Assembly: GCF_036499745.1 (NCBI RefSeq)
Contig: NZ_DASYDG010000057.1
Span: 62,001-126,000 of the forward strand
DNA from: Pinirhizobacter sp036499745
GTDB taxonomy: Bacteria > Pseudomonadota > Gammaproteobacteria > Xanthomonadales > Rhodanobacteraceae
Direction: 5' to 3'
Length of the DNA stretch: 64,000 bases
A program made the translations under genes and the position numbers. Of the stretch, positions 7,065-17,500 are shown piece after piece. The notes below the pieces were generated by a model. That model made no database searches, was not told the DNA's origin, and saw only the letters and a program-made list of their open reading frames with translations. How positions within the stretch are numbered: position 1 is the first letter of the stretch; every line of letters starts with the position of its first letter.

Positions 7065-8470
7065 TCGTCGTTGGCCGGCGCCTTCTTCTTCTGAGCCGTG
7101 TTGGTGGCGCGGGCCTTGCCCGCCCGCTTCTTCGAAGCCGTCGCCGCGGGCTTGCCCTTGCCATGCGACCGGGCCGCCGCAGCGGTAGCCTTACCCTTCG
7201 ACGCCTTGCCACGGGCCTTGGTGGCGATCGCCGGCACGATACGCGTCGGTGCGGCGCCCTCCACGCCGGCCCAATCGACGTGCGGCGCACCGATCAGGCC
7301 ATCGAGCACCATCGGCATCAGCCCCGATGGCACGGGGCCCGTGGAGTTCCACAGCGTGACAACGCCGGCGTGGTATTTGGGGAAGAAAGCGATCATCGTG
7401 CGGTAGCCTTCCACCGCGCCTGCATGGAACACGAGGGTTTCCCCGGCATAGGTGTAGACGCGCCAGCCCAGTGCGTAGTCAGCTGAGGTCAGGCGCGCAG
7501 CGCGCCAGGGCGTGGCGCGCAGTTCCGACGGCGTGGACACCTCCGGCGCGTGCAATACATCGAGCACCGAGGACGGCAGTACATCCGGATGCCCACCCAT
7601 TTGCGCGATCAGCCACTGCTCCATGTCGCGGATGGATGCATTCACACCCGCGGCCGGGGCCACGCGGTAATAGTTTTCCTTCGGCTCGAACGAGATCCAG
7701 CCGTGGCCGGCCGCGCGATGGGGGCGCGCCCAGCTGGCGCTGGCCTCCAGTGAATCACGGCCATAGCTGGCGGTGTCCATGCCCAGCGGCGCGAACACGC
7801 GGCGTTCCACCTGGCGGTAGAAGAAATCGCCCGTCTGCGCATAGACGACATCGCCGATCAGGCTGAAAGCCACGTTCTGGTAGCCGTAGCACTGGCCGAC
7901 ACCGCAGGCCAGGTCCACCTCGTCGAGCTTTCGGACGAGGTCCTCATAGGACATGTTGTCCTCGAGCATGTTGTCGTAAGTGTTCCTGGGCAACCCCAGG
8001 CGCTGGCCCAGGATGTCGCGCACCGTGGCCTTCTGCGCCGCCTGCATGTCCTTCAATTTGAAGAAGGGCAGGGCATCGACCAGCTTGGTGTCCCAGCTCA
8101 TCCGGCCGTCGTGCACCAGGATGCCGGTCACGGCGGTGGCGAAAGCCTTGGACAGCGAGGCCAGGCGGAACACCGTGGTGGGCAGCACCGGCGATTTGGT
8201 CGCCGCATCCGCGTAGCCGATGGTGTGTTCGAAGACGACCTTGTCGTCCACCACCACGGCAGTGGCCAGGCCCGCCACGGCATCGCGCGATTGAACCGTA
8301 TCCAGCCACCCCTTGTAGTTCTCGATCGTCTCCTTCACGCGCTCCGGCGGCAGGTGGGCTGCCTGCGGATCGGCGTGGACGACAACAGCGGGGGCGGGTG
8401 GGGGCGCCGCCAGGGCCACGGTGGCGGGCAGGGCGGCAAGTGCGAAGAGCAGGCTGAAACGTGATGGCAT
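7061..8470 (-). CDS. Secreted class C beta-lactamase-type serine hydrolase with basic tail
   Basis: Serine hydrolase of the beta-lactamase/penicillin-binding family (PF00144). Taking MPSRFSLLFALAALP as the start (469 residues) gives a clean signal peptide; an upstream ATG at 8524 is possible. The catalytic SLSK lies at 105-108 and YQN at 197-199; the third motif appears as HAG in VFHAGAVEGYRT. The last 50 or so residues are rich in Lys, Ala, Arg and Gly, an unusual addition for this family. True beta-lactamase activity is doubtful; esterase or D-peptidase activity is more likely. Its stop overlaps the end of the convergent TonB-family gene by four bases. Confidence 0.82.
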   Translation of the reverse strand: MPSRFSLLFALAALPATVALAAPPPAPAVVVHADPQAAHLPPERVKETIENYKGWLDTVQSRDAVAGLATAVVVDDKVVFEHTIGYADAATKSPVLPTTVFRLASLSKAFATAVTGILVHDGRMSWDTKLVDALPFFKLKDMQAAQKATVRDILGQRLGLPRNTYDNMLEDNMSYEDLVRKLDEVDLACGVGQCYGYQNVAFSLIGDVVYAQTGDFFYRQVERRVFAPLGMDTASYGRDSLEASASWARPHRAAGHGWISFEPKENYYRVAPAAGVNASIRDMEQWLIAQMGGHPDVLPSSVLDVLHAPEVSTPSELRATPWRAARLTSADYALGWRVYTYAGETLVFHAGAVEGYRTMIAFFPKYHAGVVTLWNSTGPVPSGLMPMVLDGLIGAPHVDWAGVEGAAPTRIVPAIATKARGKASKGKATAAAARSHGKGKPAATASKKRAGKARATNTAQKKKAPANDD

Positions 8471-8637
8471 GCGGGAAAGGCGACCGGCGGGGACAAGGGC
8501 TGCGAGCAAGAGCCGCACCGGCATTGTGGGCGACTTCGGCGTCTGTAACAACGTACGGTTTCGATCCGTTCAGCGCCCGGTGTGTCGCATCCGGCGTGAT
8601 AGTCTGCGCCGTAACGCCCGTGGAAATTCCTGATCGC

Positions 8638-9969
8638 ATGACTTCTGAGCGACCGGCCACTGGAGCCACCAGCCGTGAAGGCCTGCCGTGGTTGCCAGCT
8701 CTGGCGTTTTTCCTTGTGCTTACGGCGTATTACATCATCCGCCCGGTGCGCGACCAGCTGATCGGTGCGGTGGGTTCCACCGCGCTTCCGGCGTTTTATA
8801 TTGCCGTGTTCGTAGCCACCCTGCTCCTTGCACCCCTCTTCGGCTACATGGTGTCCCGGTTCCGGCGTGCCCCGCTCCTGGCCTGGAGCTACAGCTTCTT
8901 CATCGCCTGCCTGGTGGCGTTCGTCCCGGCCTTCCTGGCCCAGGACCGCATCGGTGCCCGGAACCTGGGCATCGTGTTCTTCGTCTGGACCACGGTGTTC
9001 AACGTGTTCGTGGTGTCGCTGTTCTGGAGTTTCATGGCGGACATCTACGACAGCGTCCGTGCCCGTGCGGTCTTCCCGATCATCGCCATGGGCGGCATGG
9101 GCGGCGCGCTGTTCGGCCCCGTGATTACGTCCACCCTGGTATCGGTCGTGGGCATCGCGCCCCTGCTGGTGGTATCGGCATGCATGTTGGCGCTGGCGCT
9201 GGTTTGCCTGCTCTGGATGTCAAGTCGGCAACCGCCGCGCCAGGGCGCCGCCGTGGTGGAGGACGTGGCCATCGGCGGCTCCCTGCTGGCAGGCATACGG
9301 GCGGCGTGGTCGCAGCCCTTCCTTCGCAACATGGCCATCCTGATGCTGCTCAGCGACGGCATCGGCACCCTGGCCTATGCGCTGGTCGCCGACGCCGTGC
9401 ATGCGACGATGCACGACAAGGTGGCCATCACGCAGTTCTACTCGCGCCTGGACCTGGCCATCAACCTCTTCGGCGCCCTGATGCAATTCACCATCACCCG
9501 GTGGGTGCTGGTGCGCCTGGGCGCGACGTGGGGGCTGATCATCCCCTCGGTGGTGAACGTGCTGCTGCTGTTGTGGGTGGCCGCCGCCAGCGGCTTCGTG
9601 CTGGCCTTCCCGCTGCCGTGGTTCAGTGGCGCAGTGGCGGTGTCGGTGTCCGTGATCACCATCATGCAGGTGGTCACCCGCGGTATGGCCTACGGCATGA
9701 CCAAGCCCGCCAGTGACGTGCTGTACACGCGCGTGGCACGCGAAGAACGATACAAGGGCAAGAATTTCGTCGAGACCGCCGTCTGGCGGCTGGGCGATGT
9801 CCTGGTGACCTCAGGCGTCGTGGGCCTGCGTGCGTTGGGCGTGGGTGTCGCCGGCATGGCGCTGATCTCCATGTGTGGCTCGCTGGTGGCCACCTGGATC
9901 AGCCACAGGGCCGGTACGTCGCCCGATCTCCTGCCTGAAGCAGACATCGACACACGCCGCGCGGCTTGA
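8638..9969 (+). CDS. NTP/NDP-exchange or MFS-type transporter
   Basis: Integral membrane protein of 443 residues with about twelve hydrophobic helices, beginning MTSERPATG before the first one. YYIIRPVRDQLIGAVG near residue 32 and the loop VARGEERYKGKN-like segment (VAREERYKGKNFVE) resemble proteins annotated as ATP:ADP antiporter (AAA/NTT-like) within the MFS superfamily. The transported compound cannot be deduced. It is transcribed divergently from the serine hydrolase, so the region 8471-8637 must carry both promoters. Confidence 0.7.
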   Translation: MTSERPATGATSREGLPWLPALAFFLVLTAYYIIRPVRDQLIGAVGSTALPAFYIAVFVATLLLAPLFGYMVSRFRRAPLLAWSYSFFIACLVAFVPAFLAQDRIGARNLGIVFFVWTTVFNVFVVSLFWSFMADIYDSVRARAVFPIIAMGGMGGALFGPVITSTLVSVVGIAPLLVVSACMLALALVCLLWMSSRQPPRQGAAVVEDVAIGGSLLAGIRAAWSQPFLRNMAILMLLSDGIGTLAYALVADAVHATMHDKVAITQFYSRLDLAINLFGALMQFTITRWVLVRLGATWGLIIPSVVNVLLLLWVAAASGFVLAFPLPWFSGAVAVSVSVITIMQVVTRGMAYGMTKPASDVLYTRVAREERYKGKNFVETAVWRLGDVLVTSGVVGLRALGVGVAGMALISMCGSLVATWISHRAGTSPDLLPEADIDTRRAA

Positions 9970-9991
9970 TGCTGCGCGGCGTTCGATATTT

Positions 9992-10420
9992 CTAAGAAGC
10001 GATGTACCGCTGCAACTGGTCGATTTCATGAGCCTGGTCGTCGATCACTGCCTTGACCAGGTCCCCGATGGACACCACCCCCACCACCTTGCCCCCATGT
10101 ACCACCGGAAGGTGGCGGATGCGGCCGTCGGTGCAAAGGCGCATGCATTCATCCACGGTGTTGTCCAGGCCCACCGTCATCACCGGCGTGGTCATGATTT
10201 CGTCCACCGCCGTCTGCGCGGACGACTTGCCCTGCAGGATCACTTTCCGGGCGTAGTCGCGCTCGGAGATCACGCCTACCAGCTCGCTGCCCCTGAGCAC
10301 CACCAGCGCGCCCACAAAGTGCTCAGCCATGGCTCGGATGGCCTCGTAAACCGGCGCGTCCGGGGCGACGGCGAATACCTCGCTACCCTTGCCCTGCAAC
10401 AGATGCTTGACTTGCTGCAT
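9992..10420 (-). CDS. CBS-domain protein
   Basis: A 142-residue cytoplasmic protein made of two CBS motifs (about 10-60 and 75-130), with VGVISERDYARKVIL and VVGVVSIGDLVKAVI marking the motif ends. CBS pairs bind adenine nucleotides and usually sense energy state. The ATG at 10420 follows a GGAGGGGCAGGAC ribosome site. It lies 34 bases after the glycosyltransferase gene and is probably the last gene of the mtgA-glycosyltransferase-CBS operon. It converges with the transporter gene. Confidence 0.9.
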   Translation of the reverse strand: MQQVKHLLQGKGSEVFAVAPDAPVYEAIRAMAEHFVGALVVLRGSELVGVISERDYARKVILQGKSSAQTAVDEIMTTPVMTVGLDNTVDECMRLCTDGRIRHLPVVHGGKVVGVVSIGDLVKAVIDDQAHEIDQLQRYIAS

Positions 10421-10454
10421 GTCCTGCCCCTCCGCGTGGAACGATGGAATCAGT

Positions 10455-11414
10455 CTAGTCCGGCGCGTGGCCGGCTCCGTTATCGCCATGTGAAGCGAGC
10501 CGGTCTTCGATGAAATAAATCGGCCTTGCCTTGCTCTCGGCATAGTTGCGGCCCACGTATTCACCGATCACGCCCAGGGCCAGCAATTGTGCGCCGCCCA
10601 GGAACAGGATCACCACCATCAAGGTGGGATAGCCACGTACCGGATCGCCGAAGGCCAGCACCTTGATGATCACCCACAGGCCGTAAAGAAAGGCCAGGCA
10701 GGCAGCGCTCACGCCTACCCAGGTGGCCAGCCGCAACGGTGCGGTGGAGAACGAGGTGATGCCTTCCATGGCGAGGTTCCACAGGCGCCAGTAGTTCCAC
10801 TTGGTTTTGCCGGCGTGGCGGGACTGCCGGTCGTAGACCACGGCGGTCTGTCGGTAGCCCACCCAGGTGAACAGGCCCTTCATGAAGCGCTGGCGCTCGC
10901 GCAACTGGCGTAGGGCTTCCACGGCGCGGCGGGACAACAGGCGGAAGTCTCCGGTGTCGCGGGGCACGGGGGTATCGGAGAGCTTTTCCATCACGCGATA
11001 GAACGCCGCCGAGGTCAGGCGCTTGAAACGGCTTTCACCCTCGCGCGTGTGGCGTGTGGCATAGACCACGTCGTACCCGGCGCGCCAGCGCTCCACCAGC
11101 GCCGGAATCACTTCAGGAGGGTCTTGCAGGTCGGCGTCGATCACCACCACCGCGTCGGCGTCGACGTTGTCCAGGCCGGCGGTCATCGCCGCTTCCTTGC
11201 CGAAGTTCCGCGACAGGCGCAGGCCCGTGACGCGCGCATCGGCGGCGCCCAGTGCCGTGATGGCAGCCCACGTGAGGTCGCTGCTGCCGTCGTCGACGTA
11301 AAGCACCCGCACCGTGCCGGGCATCGTGTCGAGCACGGCCGCCAGCCGCGCATGGAAGTCGGGCAGACCATCGGCTTCGTTATAGGCCGGGACCAGCACA
11401 GTGAGTTCCGTCAT
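10455..11414 (-). CDS. GtrB-like membrane glycosyltransferase family 2
   Basis: Transfers a sugar from a nucleotide donor to a polyprenyl phosphate at the inner membrane, as in the GtrB/DPM1 group. The 319-residue protein has the GT-A opening LTVLVPAYNEADGL, VDDGSSD near 40-46, the metal-binding DADLQDPP (93-100), and two C-terminal transmembrane helices (about 225-290). It starts three bases after the stop of mtgA. Donor and final product are unknown. Confidence 0.9.
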   Translation of the reverse strand: MTELTVLVPAYNEADGLPDFHARLAAVLDTMPGTVRVLYVDDGSSDLTWAAITALGAADARVTGLRLSRNFGKEAAMTAGLDNVDADAVVVIDADLQDPPEVIPALVERWRAGYDVVYATRHTREGESRFKRLTSAAFYRVMEKLSDTPVPRDTGDFRLLSRRAVEALRQLRERQRFMKGLFTWVGYRQTAVVYDRQSRHAGKTKWNYWRLWNLAMEGITSFSTAPLRLATWVGVSAACLAFLYGLWVIIKVLAFGDPVRGYPTLMVVILFLGGAQLLALGVIGEYVGRNYAESKARPIYFIEDRLASHGDNGAGHAPD

Positions 11415-11417
11415 CGG

Positions 11418-12158
11418 TTAGCGTCCTTGTCGTGGTACGGGATGATTCGAAGTGACATAGGCAGGGCCTCCCAGCTGCGACATCTGCTGGGTGATCCACG
11501 CGGTGCGCCGCATGACATAAGCGCTGGGCCTGTCCACGCGCAGGCGCCGTGGATTGGGCAGCACCGCGGCCAGCATGGCCGCCTGCGTCGTCGACAGCCG
11601 CGAGGGCGGCACATGGAAGAACGCGTCGCTGGCCGCGCCCACGCCGTAGATGCCGTTACCAAGCTCCACGATGTTCATGTACACCTCCACGATGCGCCGT
11701 TTGGGCCATGTCAGCTCCAGCAGCACGGTGAAATACGCCTCCAGCCCCTTGCGGATGAAACTGCGGCCATTCCACAGGAAAAGGTTCTTCGCCACCTGCT
11801 GGCTGATGGTGCTGGCGCCACGAAGCCGTTTACCTTCGTCCGCCGCATCGATGGCGTCCTGGATGGCGTCGACGTCGAAGCCATGGTGGAAAGGGAATTT
11901 CTGATCCTCGCCGGCTACCATGGCCAGCGGTACCAGCGGCGTCACTTCACTGGCCGGCACCCAGCGGTGGCTGAAATGGAAATTCGGCTCACTCGTGACA
12001 GCGGCCTCGATACGGCGCTCAAGCATCATCGCCGAAGTCACCGGCGGCACGAAGCGCATCACCAGCACGGCCAGCCAGGAGACCGCCACGAAGGCCAGCA
12101 GGGCCAGTCCGGCCATGCGCAGCAAGCGAATCCAGAAAGGTCGTGAATGCGTGGGCAT
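11418..12158 (-). CDS. mtgA: Monofunctional biosynthetic peptidoglycan transglycosylase
   Basis: Polymerises lipid II into glycan strands (GT51 family). The 246-residue protein has an N-terminal membrane helix (about 12-36), the catalytic Glu84 in AGEDQKFPFHHGFD, and the second conserved block RGASTISQQVAKNLFLW (113 onward). Length agrees with MtgA. The ATG at 12158 is preferred because longer forms add a proline-rich stretch that overlaps the divergent hslO promoter. It heads a minus-strand operon with the glycosyltransferase and CBS genes. Confidence 0.94.
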   Translation of the reverse strand: MPTHSRPFWIRLLRMAGLALLAFVAVSWLAVLVMRFVPPVTSAMMLERRIEAAVTSEPNFHFSHRWVPASEVTPLVPLAMVAGEDQKFPFHHGFDVDAIQDAIDAADEGKRLRGASTISQQVAKNLFLWNGRSFIRKGLEAYFTVLLELTWPKRRIVEVYMNIVELGNGIYGVGAASDAFFHVPPSRLSTTQAAMLAAVLPNPRRLRVDRPSAYVMRRTAWITQQMSQLGGPAYVTSNHPVPRQGR

Positions 12159-12271
12159 GGATTGGCCGGGCGGAGGATGAGGCAGAGTATACGTAGGGCC
12201 GTCGTGGCCGGGCGGGAAGGTTGCCATCGAAGCTGCCCGCCCCCACGTTAGCGTGCTTGCCGGAGACCGAC

Positions 12272-13186
12272 GTGACAGATACACCCACCTTCCCCACTGA
12301 TGATGTCCTTTACCGCTTCCTGCTTGAGGAGGCCGGTGTGCGCGGCGTGCTTGTGCGCCTGGGCTCCAGCTGGCGCGAAGTAGCCTCGCGTGCCGACTAT
12401 CCGGCGCCGTTGCGCAGCCTGTTGGGTGAGAGCCTGGCCGCCAGCGCGCTATTGACGGGCAACATCAAGCTGGAGGGCACGCTGTCGGTGGAGTTCAAGA
12501 GTTCCGGCCCGCTGCGCCTGCTCTTTACCGAGTGCGCCGACCAGGGCCGCCTGCGCGGACTGGCCCGCTGGAACGATCCGCTTCCCGGGTCGCTGGACCT
12601 GGGTGCGATGGAGAACGCGCTGATGGCCATCACCATCGGCAGTGCCGAGCGTGGCCAGCGCTACCAGGGACTGGTGTCGTTGGACAAACCTTCACTGGCC
12701 CAGGCGCTGGAGGGGTACTTCATGCAATCGGAGCAGTTGCCCGCGCGCATCATGCTGGTGGCCGATGGCGATCACGCGGTGGGCCTGATGTTGCAGAAGA
12801 TGCCTGGCGAAGGCGGCCATGGCGGTGTGTCGGACGACGATGCATGGAATCGCGTCAGCCACCTGACCAACACATTGACCCTGGCGGAACTTGCCACCAC
12901 GCGCCCGGAAGAATTGCTGTTCCGTCTGTATCACGAAGAGAACGTGCGTCTGTTCGAGCCACGCATGCTTGCCTTTGGCTGCAGCTGTTCACGCGAGCGT
13001 GTGCAGGCGATGTTGCGATCGTTGGGGCGCGAGGAAGTGCAGGCCGCGCTCGATGCCCGTGACGGCGAGATCGAGGTGATCTGCGAGTTCTGTGCGCAGC
13101 GCTACACCTTCGACAAGGTGGACGCCGAGCAGGTGCTTGCCGCCGATCCCGCGGCCGTGCCGGCGGCGCCGACGCGGCTGCAGTAA
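12272..13186 (+). CDS. hslO: Redox-regulated chaperone Hsp33
   Basis: Holdase chaperone activated by oxidation. The 304-residue product starts with GTG at 12272, preceded by GGAG. The C-terminal zinc switch is complete: GCSCS and CEFC supply the four cysteines. The core carries LLGESLAASALLTGNIKLEG and FMQSEQLP, typical of HslO. It is divergent from mtgA and converges with the DUF2968 gene, leaving 11 bases between stops. Confidence 0.96.
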   Translation: MTDTPTFPTDDVLYRFLLEEAGVRGVLVRLGSSWREVASRADYPAPLRSLLGESLAASALLTGNIKLEGTLSVEFKSSGPLRLLFTECADQGRLRGLARWNDPLPGSLDLGAMENALMAITIGSAERGQRYQGLVSLDKPSLAQALEGYFMQSEQLPARIMLVADGDHAVGLMLQKMPGEGGHGGVSDDDAWNRVSHLTNTLTLAELATTRPEELLFRLYHEENVRLFEPRMLAFGCSCSRERVQAMLRSLGREEVQAALDARDGEIEVICEFCAQRYTFDKVDAEQVLAADPAAVPAAPTRLQ

Positions 13187-13197
13187 ACCTCAGGGCA

Positions 13198-13935
13198 TCA
13201 GGGCTGGTGGGCCGGCTCTGCCGGCGTCGGGGCCGGTGCCGTGGTCGGCGCCGGTGCCTCGGGCAGGGTGAGCAGGGGGTCGGCCTGCTGAGCCTCGAGC
13301 GTGCGGATGTTCTGCTGTACCTGTTCCAGTTGTGCACGGGTGCTGCGCAGGTCCGTGCTTAGCGAGGTGGCCTGTGCCTTGGCCTGCTGCTGCATCGCGG
13401 CCACCTGCGTGGCCTGCTGCTGCCGGTGCTGGGCATCTTCCTGCAACTTGGCCAGCCGCTGCTGGTTCAGGCTCAGGAGTTTCTCGCCGTACTTGCGACC
13501 GGCCTCCAGGCGCACGGTGTCGATGTCGGTCTGGGCCAGTTGCTCGCTTTGCTGGGCGAAGGTGCGGTAGACGCGCTCGGCGTCGGCCACCACGTCTGAT
13601 TTGATCACGCGCCAGTACTCGGCGTTGTGCGACAGCACCACGTAGTACACCAGGTGGTCGGCATCGAACAGCAGGCTTGCGGCGTAGCTGCCGTTGGCGG
13701 TGCGGCGCAGTTCCGAAAGCGCGTGTTCATCGACCAGGCGCCGCAGTTCGTCGGCCGTGGCACCGCTGATCTGGGACGGGCCGGTGGGCACGTCGGCCGG
13801 GGCCGCTGCTGGCGCGGCTGCCGGGGGCCGCGGGGCCGGGGCATGCTTGGCGGCAAAAACCATGCCCACGGGGGCAAGGGCCAGCACAAGGCAGGCAGCC
13901 AGCTTGGAGGCGGTTGTCATGGCCTTTCGTGTCAT
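13198..13935 (-). CDS. DUF2968 family exported protein
   Basis: A 245-residue exported protein of unknown function. After a signal peptide (about 1-28, ending MVFAAKH) comes a Pro/Ala stretch, then a conserved domain ISGATADELRRLVDEHALSELRRT and YAASLLFDADHLVYYVVLSHNAEYWRVIKSD. A Gln-rich coiled coil (about 140-215) and a Pro/Ala tail follow. This pattern matches PF11180 (DUF2968), which is common in Burkholderiales and Xanthomonadales. The ATG at 13935 follows CAGGGA. Confidence 0.85.
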   Translation of the reverse strand: MTRKAMTTASKLAACLVLALAPVGMVFAAKHAPAPRPPAAAPAAAPADVPTGPSQISGATADELRRLVDEHALSELRRTANGSYAASLLFDADHLVYYVVLSHNAEYWRVIKSDVVADAERVYRTFAQQSEQLAQTDIDTVRLEAGRKYGEKLLSLNQQRLAKLQEDAQHRQQQATQVAAMQQQAKAQATSLSTDLRSTRAQLEQVQQNIRTLEAQQADPLLTLPEAPAPTTAPAPTPAEPAHQP

Positions 13936-14244
13936 GCGGATTCCCTGCGGCCATTTCGCACTGAAACGGCACCTGAATCCATACTTTAATGGGTGCGACA
14001 CCTGTCCGCCACGCCGCCGGGGCGATTTTTCCGTCCGATTTGGTCCTGCCGGCAGCCAGCAGCCGGATATTGGCTCGCCGGGGGGCCCCAGCAGGGGTAT
14101 TTACCCGGAGCAGCCGGAACCAGGCTCAAGACCGTGGGCTACGACTTAAATCAGCCCGGGTAGTTGCCGAATTCGTGCAGCTATACACCCAGGTGTTTGC
14201 TCCTATAAATTCTACGGTGCCACAGCCTGAATGGAGCAACGCGC
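13936..14244. other. Divergent intergenic region with palindrome
   Basis: This 309-base gap separates the DUF2968 and AraC-family genes. Near its right end lies the palindrome ACACCCAGGTGT (14185-14196), eight bases before TATAAA (14204-14209), a plausible operator and -10 element for the AraC-type gene. I see no small gene in it. Confidence 0.35.
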
Positions 14245-15219
14245 GTGGGTGGGGAAATCAGCGACGGGGGAGGCGTGGTGCGCTCGTTCGACCTGGCCGG
14301 AGTATCGGCGGTGTTGGGCGTTTGCGAGGCAGATGTGGTGCTGTTGGGAGCCGCGGCACTGGAAGGTGAAGTGGTTACGCAACAAGCGGGCGATTGCGTG
14401 TTGATCACCGGCTGCTATGGGTTCTCATTCCGGGCCAGTTTCACCATGCCCGAGGACACGAGCCTGGTGGCTTACATCCATGACACCGCACCGCAGAGCT
14501 GGTGCCACGGCGTGGGGCTGGAACCAGGTTCGGTGGCCACGGTGCTCGCCGAAGGTAGTAGCGAGTTGCTGCTGGTTGCCGGTTGCCGCTGGACATTGAT
14601 GCTGCTGCCCGCAACCACCCTGCGCACGGAATTCGCCGCATTGTCGCCCGACAATCCGGAGCCCACCGCCCATCGCCTGCGCATGTTCATCGCCGGTCAC
14701 TCGGGAGAGGCCCGATCGCTTGGTGATGGCTACGACGAGCTGCGCGCCCGCCTGGAGAGCGGCGAACCTGCAGGCGAGCTGGTGACGCCACTGCTTCGAC
14801 GGCACCTGGCGGCGACGCTTGGCGCCACCGCCGAGGAGCGCCCGGTTCCCACCCGCGGCCGCCGGGCGCACTACGTCACGGTGCGACGCGTGGAAGACTT
14901 CATGCGGGCGAACCTGCGCCGCGACATCTACATCCAGGAACTATGCAATGCGGCCGGGGCCAGCGAGCGTGCGTTGCGTTACGCCTTCGACGACCTGGTC
15001 GGCATCCCACCCAATCGCTTCCTGTCACTGCTGCGTCTTTGCGCGGCCTATCGCAGCCTGATGGAGGCCGACGCCAGCCGTCGTTCGGTGAAGTCGGTGG
15101 CGCTGAGTTGCGGCATGTGGGACCTGTCGCGTTTCGCCGAGCATTACCGGCAAACTTTCGGCGAATTGCCGCGTGCCACCCTGGTCCGCAGCCAGCAGGG
15201 CGAAATCGCCGGAGATTGA
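14245..15219 (+). CDS. AraC-family transcriptional regulator
   Basis: DNA-binding regulator of 324 residues. The C-terminal AraC/XylS domain (about 215-320) shows two helix-turn-helix units: IYIQELCNAAGASERALRYAF and RSVKSVALSCGMWDLSRFAEHYRQTFGELP. The N-terminal 200 residues are a sensor-type domain that I do not recognise. GTG at 14245 is the likely start, with GGAG nine bases before it. No obvious target operon is adjacent except the proline-rich genes downstream. Confidence 0.88.
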   Translation: MGGEISDGGGVVRSFDLAGVSAVLGVCEADVVLLGAAALEGEVVTQQAGDCVLITGCYGFSFRASFTMPEDTSLVAYIHDTAPQSWCHGVGLEPGSVATVLAEGSSELLLVAGCRWTLMLLPATTLRTEFAALSPDNPEPTAHRLRMFIAGHSGEARSLGDGYDELRARLESGEPAGELVTPLLRRHLAATLGATAEERPVPTRGRRAHYVTVRRVEDFMRANLRRDIYIQELCNAAGASERALRYAFDDLVGIPPNRFLSLLRLCAAYRSLMEADASRRSVKSVALSCGMWDLSRFAEHYRQTFGELPRATLVRSQQGEIAGD

Positions 15220-15301
15220 TTGCTTTCCCCGCGACTTGCGATTGGTAGTCAATGACGCTGTACTTGCACCAACGGTGGCAAGGCGGGGCGGGAAGGCAAC
15301 C

Positions 15302-16072
15302 ATGGGGAAGGTAACGGGCGGATCGTCCGGAAGGCGCGCAGGCGCCGCCAGGAGCGTGTGGCTGGCGTGCATGGCTGCCGCGGTAGCCGCGCCGGCATTC
15401 GGCCAGAAGACGGCAACCCAGCTCGACGACCTCACCGGCACGATGACCCAATACACCCAGCCGAAGGCCCATGCCCCGGCTCGGGCAGCGACGACGGCGA
15501 AAGCGCAGGCATCCACACCGGTCAAACCATCCCGGCGGAGCACGATGGCACCGTTGCCCGAGAAGCCTGTCCGGTCCGAACACGAAGGCGGCGCCGCAGC
15601 GACCCGACCTGCATCCTCGTCCCACGACATCACCGCGCCAAGGCAACTGCCGCGCCCGGCAAATCGCGCAACGCCTGCGCCATCGGCGCCGAAGGTCGCC
15701 ACGACACCCCGCCAGCAAGCTCCACCCTTGCCTGCCAGGGCGCCTGTCGTTGCGCCTTCTGCTGCCGCGGTGACGATATCCACCGGAGCGCCCGCGTCGA
15801 CATCCAAGGGTGGTGCGACCGCCGCAGTCGCCGAACAGGACGATGGCGGTGTGCGCTTCTGGAGGCGGCCATGGAGCTGGATAGCTGGTGCCGTGGTGCT
15901 TGCCTTGCTGCTGCTCGAAGTGGTGGGATGGCGTCGCCACCACCGCCGCAAACGCGATGCCACGGTGCTGGCAAACATCGTTCCGACGGCGACGCCAGGT
16001 GATCGCGAAGCCGATTACCATCCACGGCCCTCGCATCCACCTGATCGTTCGCGTCAGTCGGGTGCCGGGTAG
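15302..16072 (+). CDS. Hypothetical proline/alanine-rich membrane protein
   Basis: A 256-residue protein I do not recognise. It begins MGKVTGGSSGRRAGAARS, has a signal-like hydrophobic segment (about 20-35, ending AAPAFGQ), a long Ala/Pro/Thr-rich periplasmic region, one transmembrane helix near 205-225, and a short basic C-terminus with RRHHRRKRD. GGAAGG precedes the ATG. The low-complexity composition makes strand choice less certain, but signal, membrane helix and ribosome site agree on the plus strand. Confidence 0.6.
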   Translation: MGKVTGGSSGRRAGAARSVWLACMAAAVAAPAFGQKTATQLDDLTGTMTQYTQPKAHAPARAATTAKAQASTPVKPSRRSTMAPLPEKPVRSEHEGGAAATRPASSSHDITAPRQLPRPANRATPAPSAPKVATTPRQQAPPLPARAPVVAPSAAAVTISTGAPASTSKGGATAAVAEQDDGGVRFWRRPWSWIAGAVVLALLLLEVVGWRRHHRRKRDATVLANIVPTATPGDREADYHPRPSHPPDRSRQSGAG

Positions 16073-16198
16073 GTCGGCATGCCTATGGCGTGTCGTTGAT
16101 TTCCGGGAATGGCCGCTGGGTGTATAACCTCAACTTAACGACGAATTCGCGGAGTGACGGTGGCGTCAACATCGGGGCAGGCATGTGGGAAGGATGAA

Positions 16199-17491
<1,293 letters not shown>

Positions 17492-17500
17492 CCGGCGCCG

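Noticed and set aside
14900..16036. Minus-strand frame (378 codons) over the proline-rich membrane protein
   Set aside because: No domain and no ribosome site; the plus-strand reading has a signal peptide, a membrane helix and a good ribosome site.
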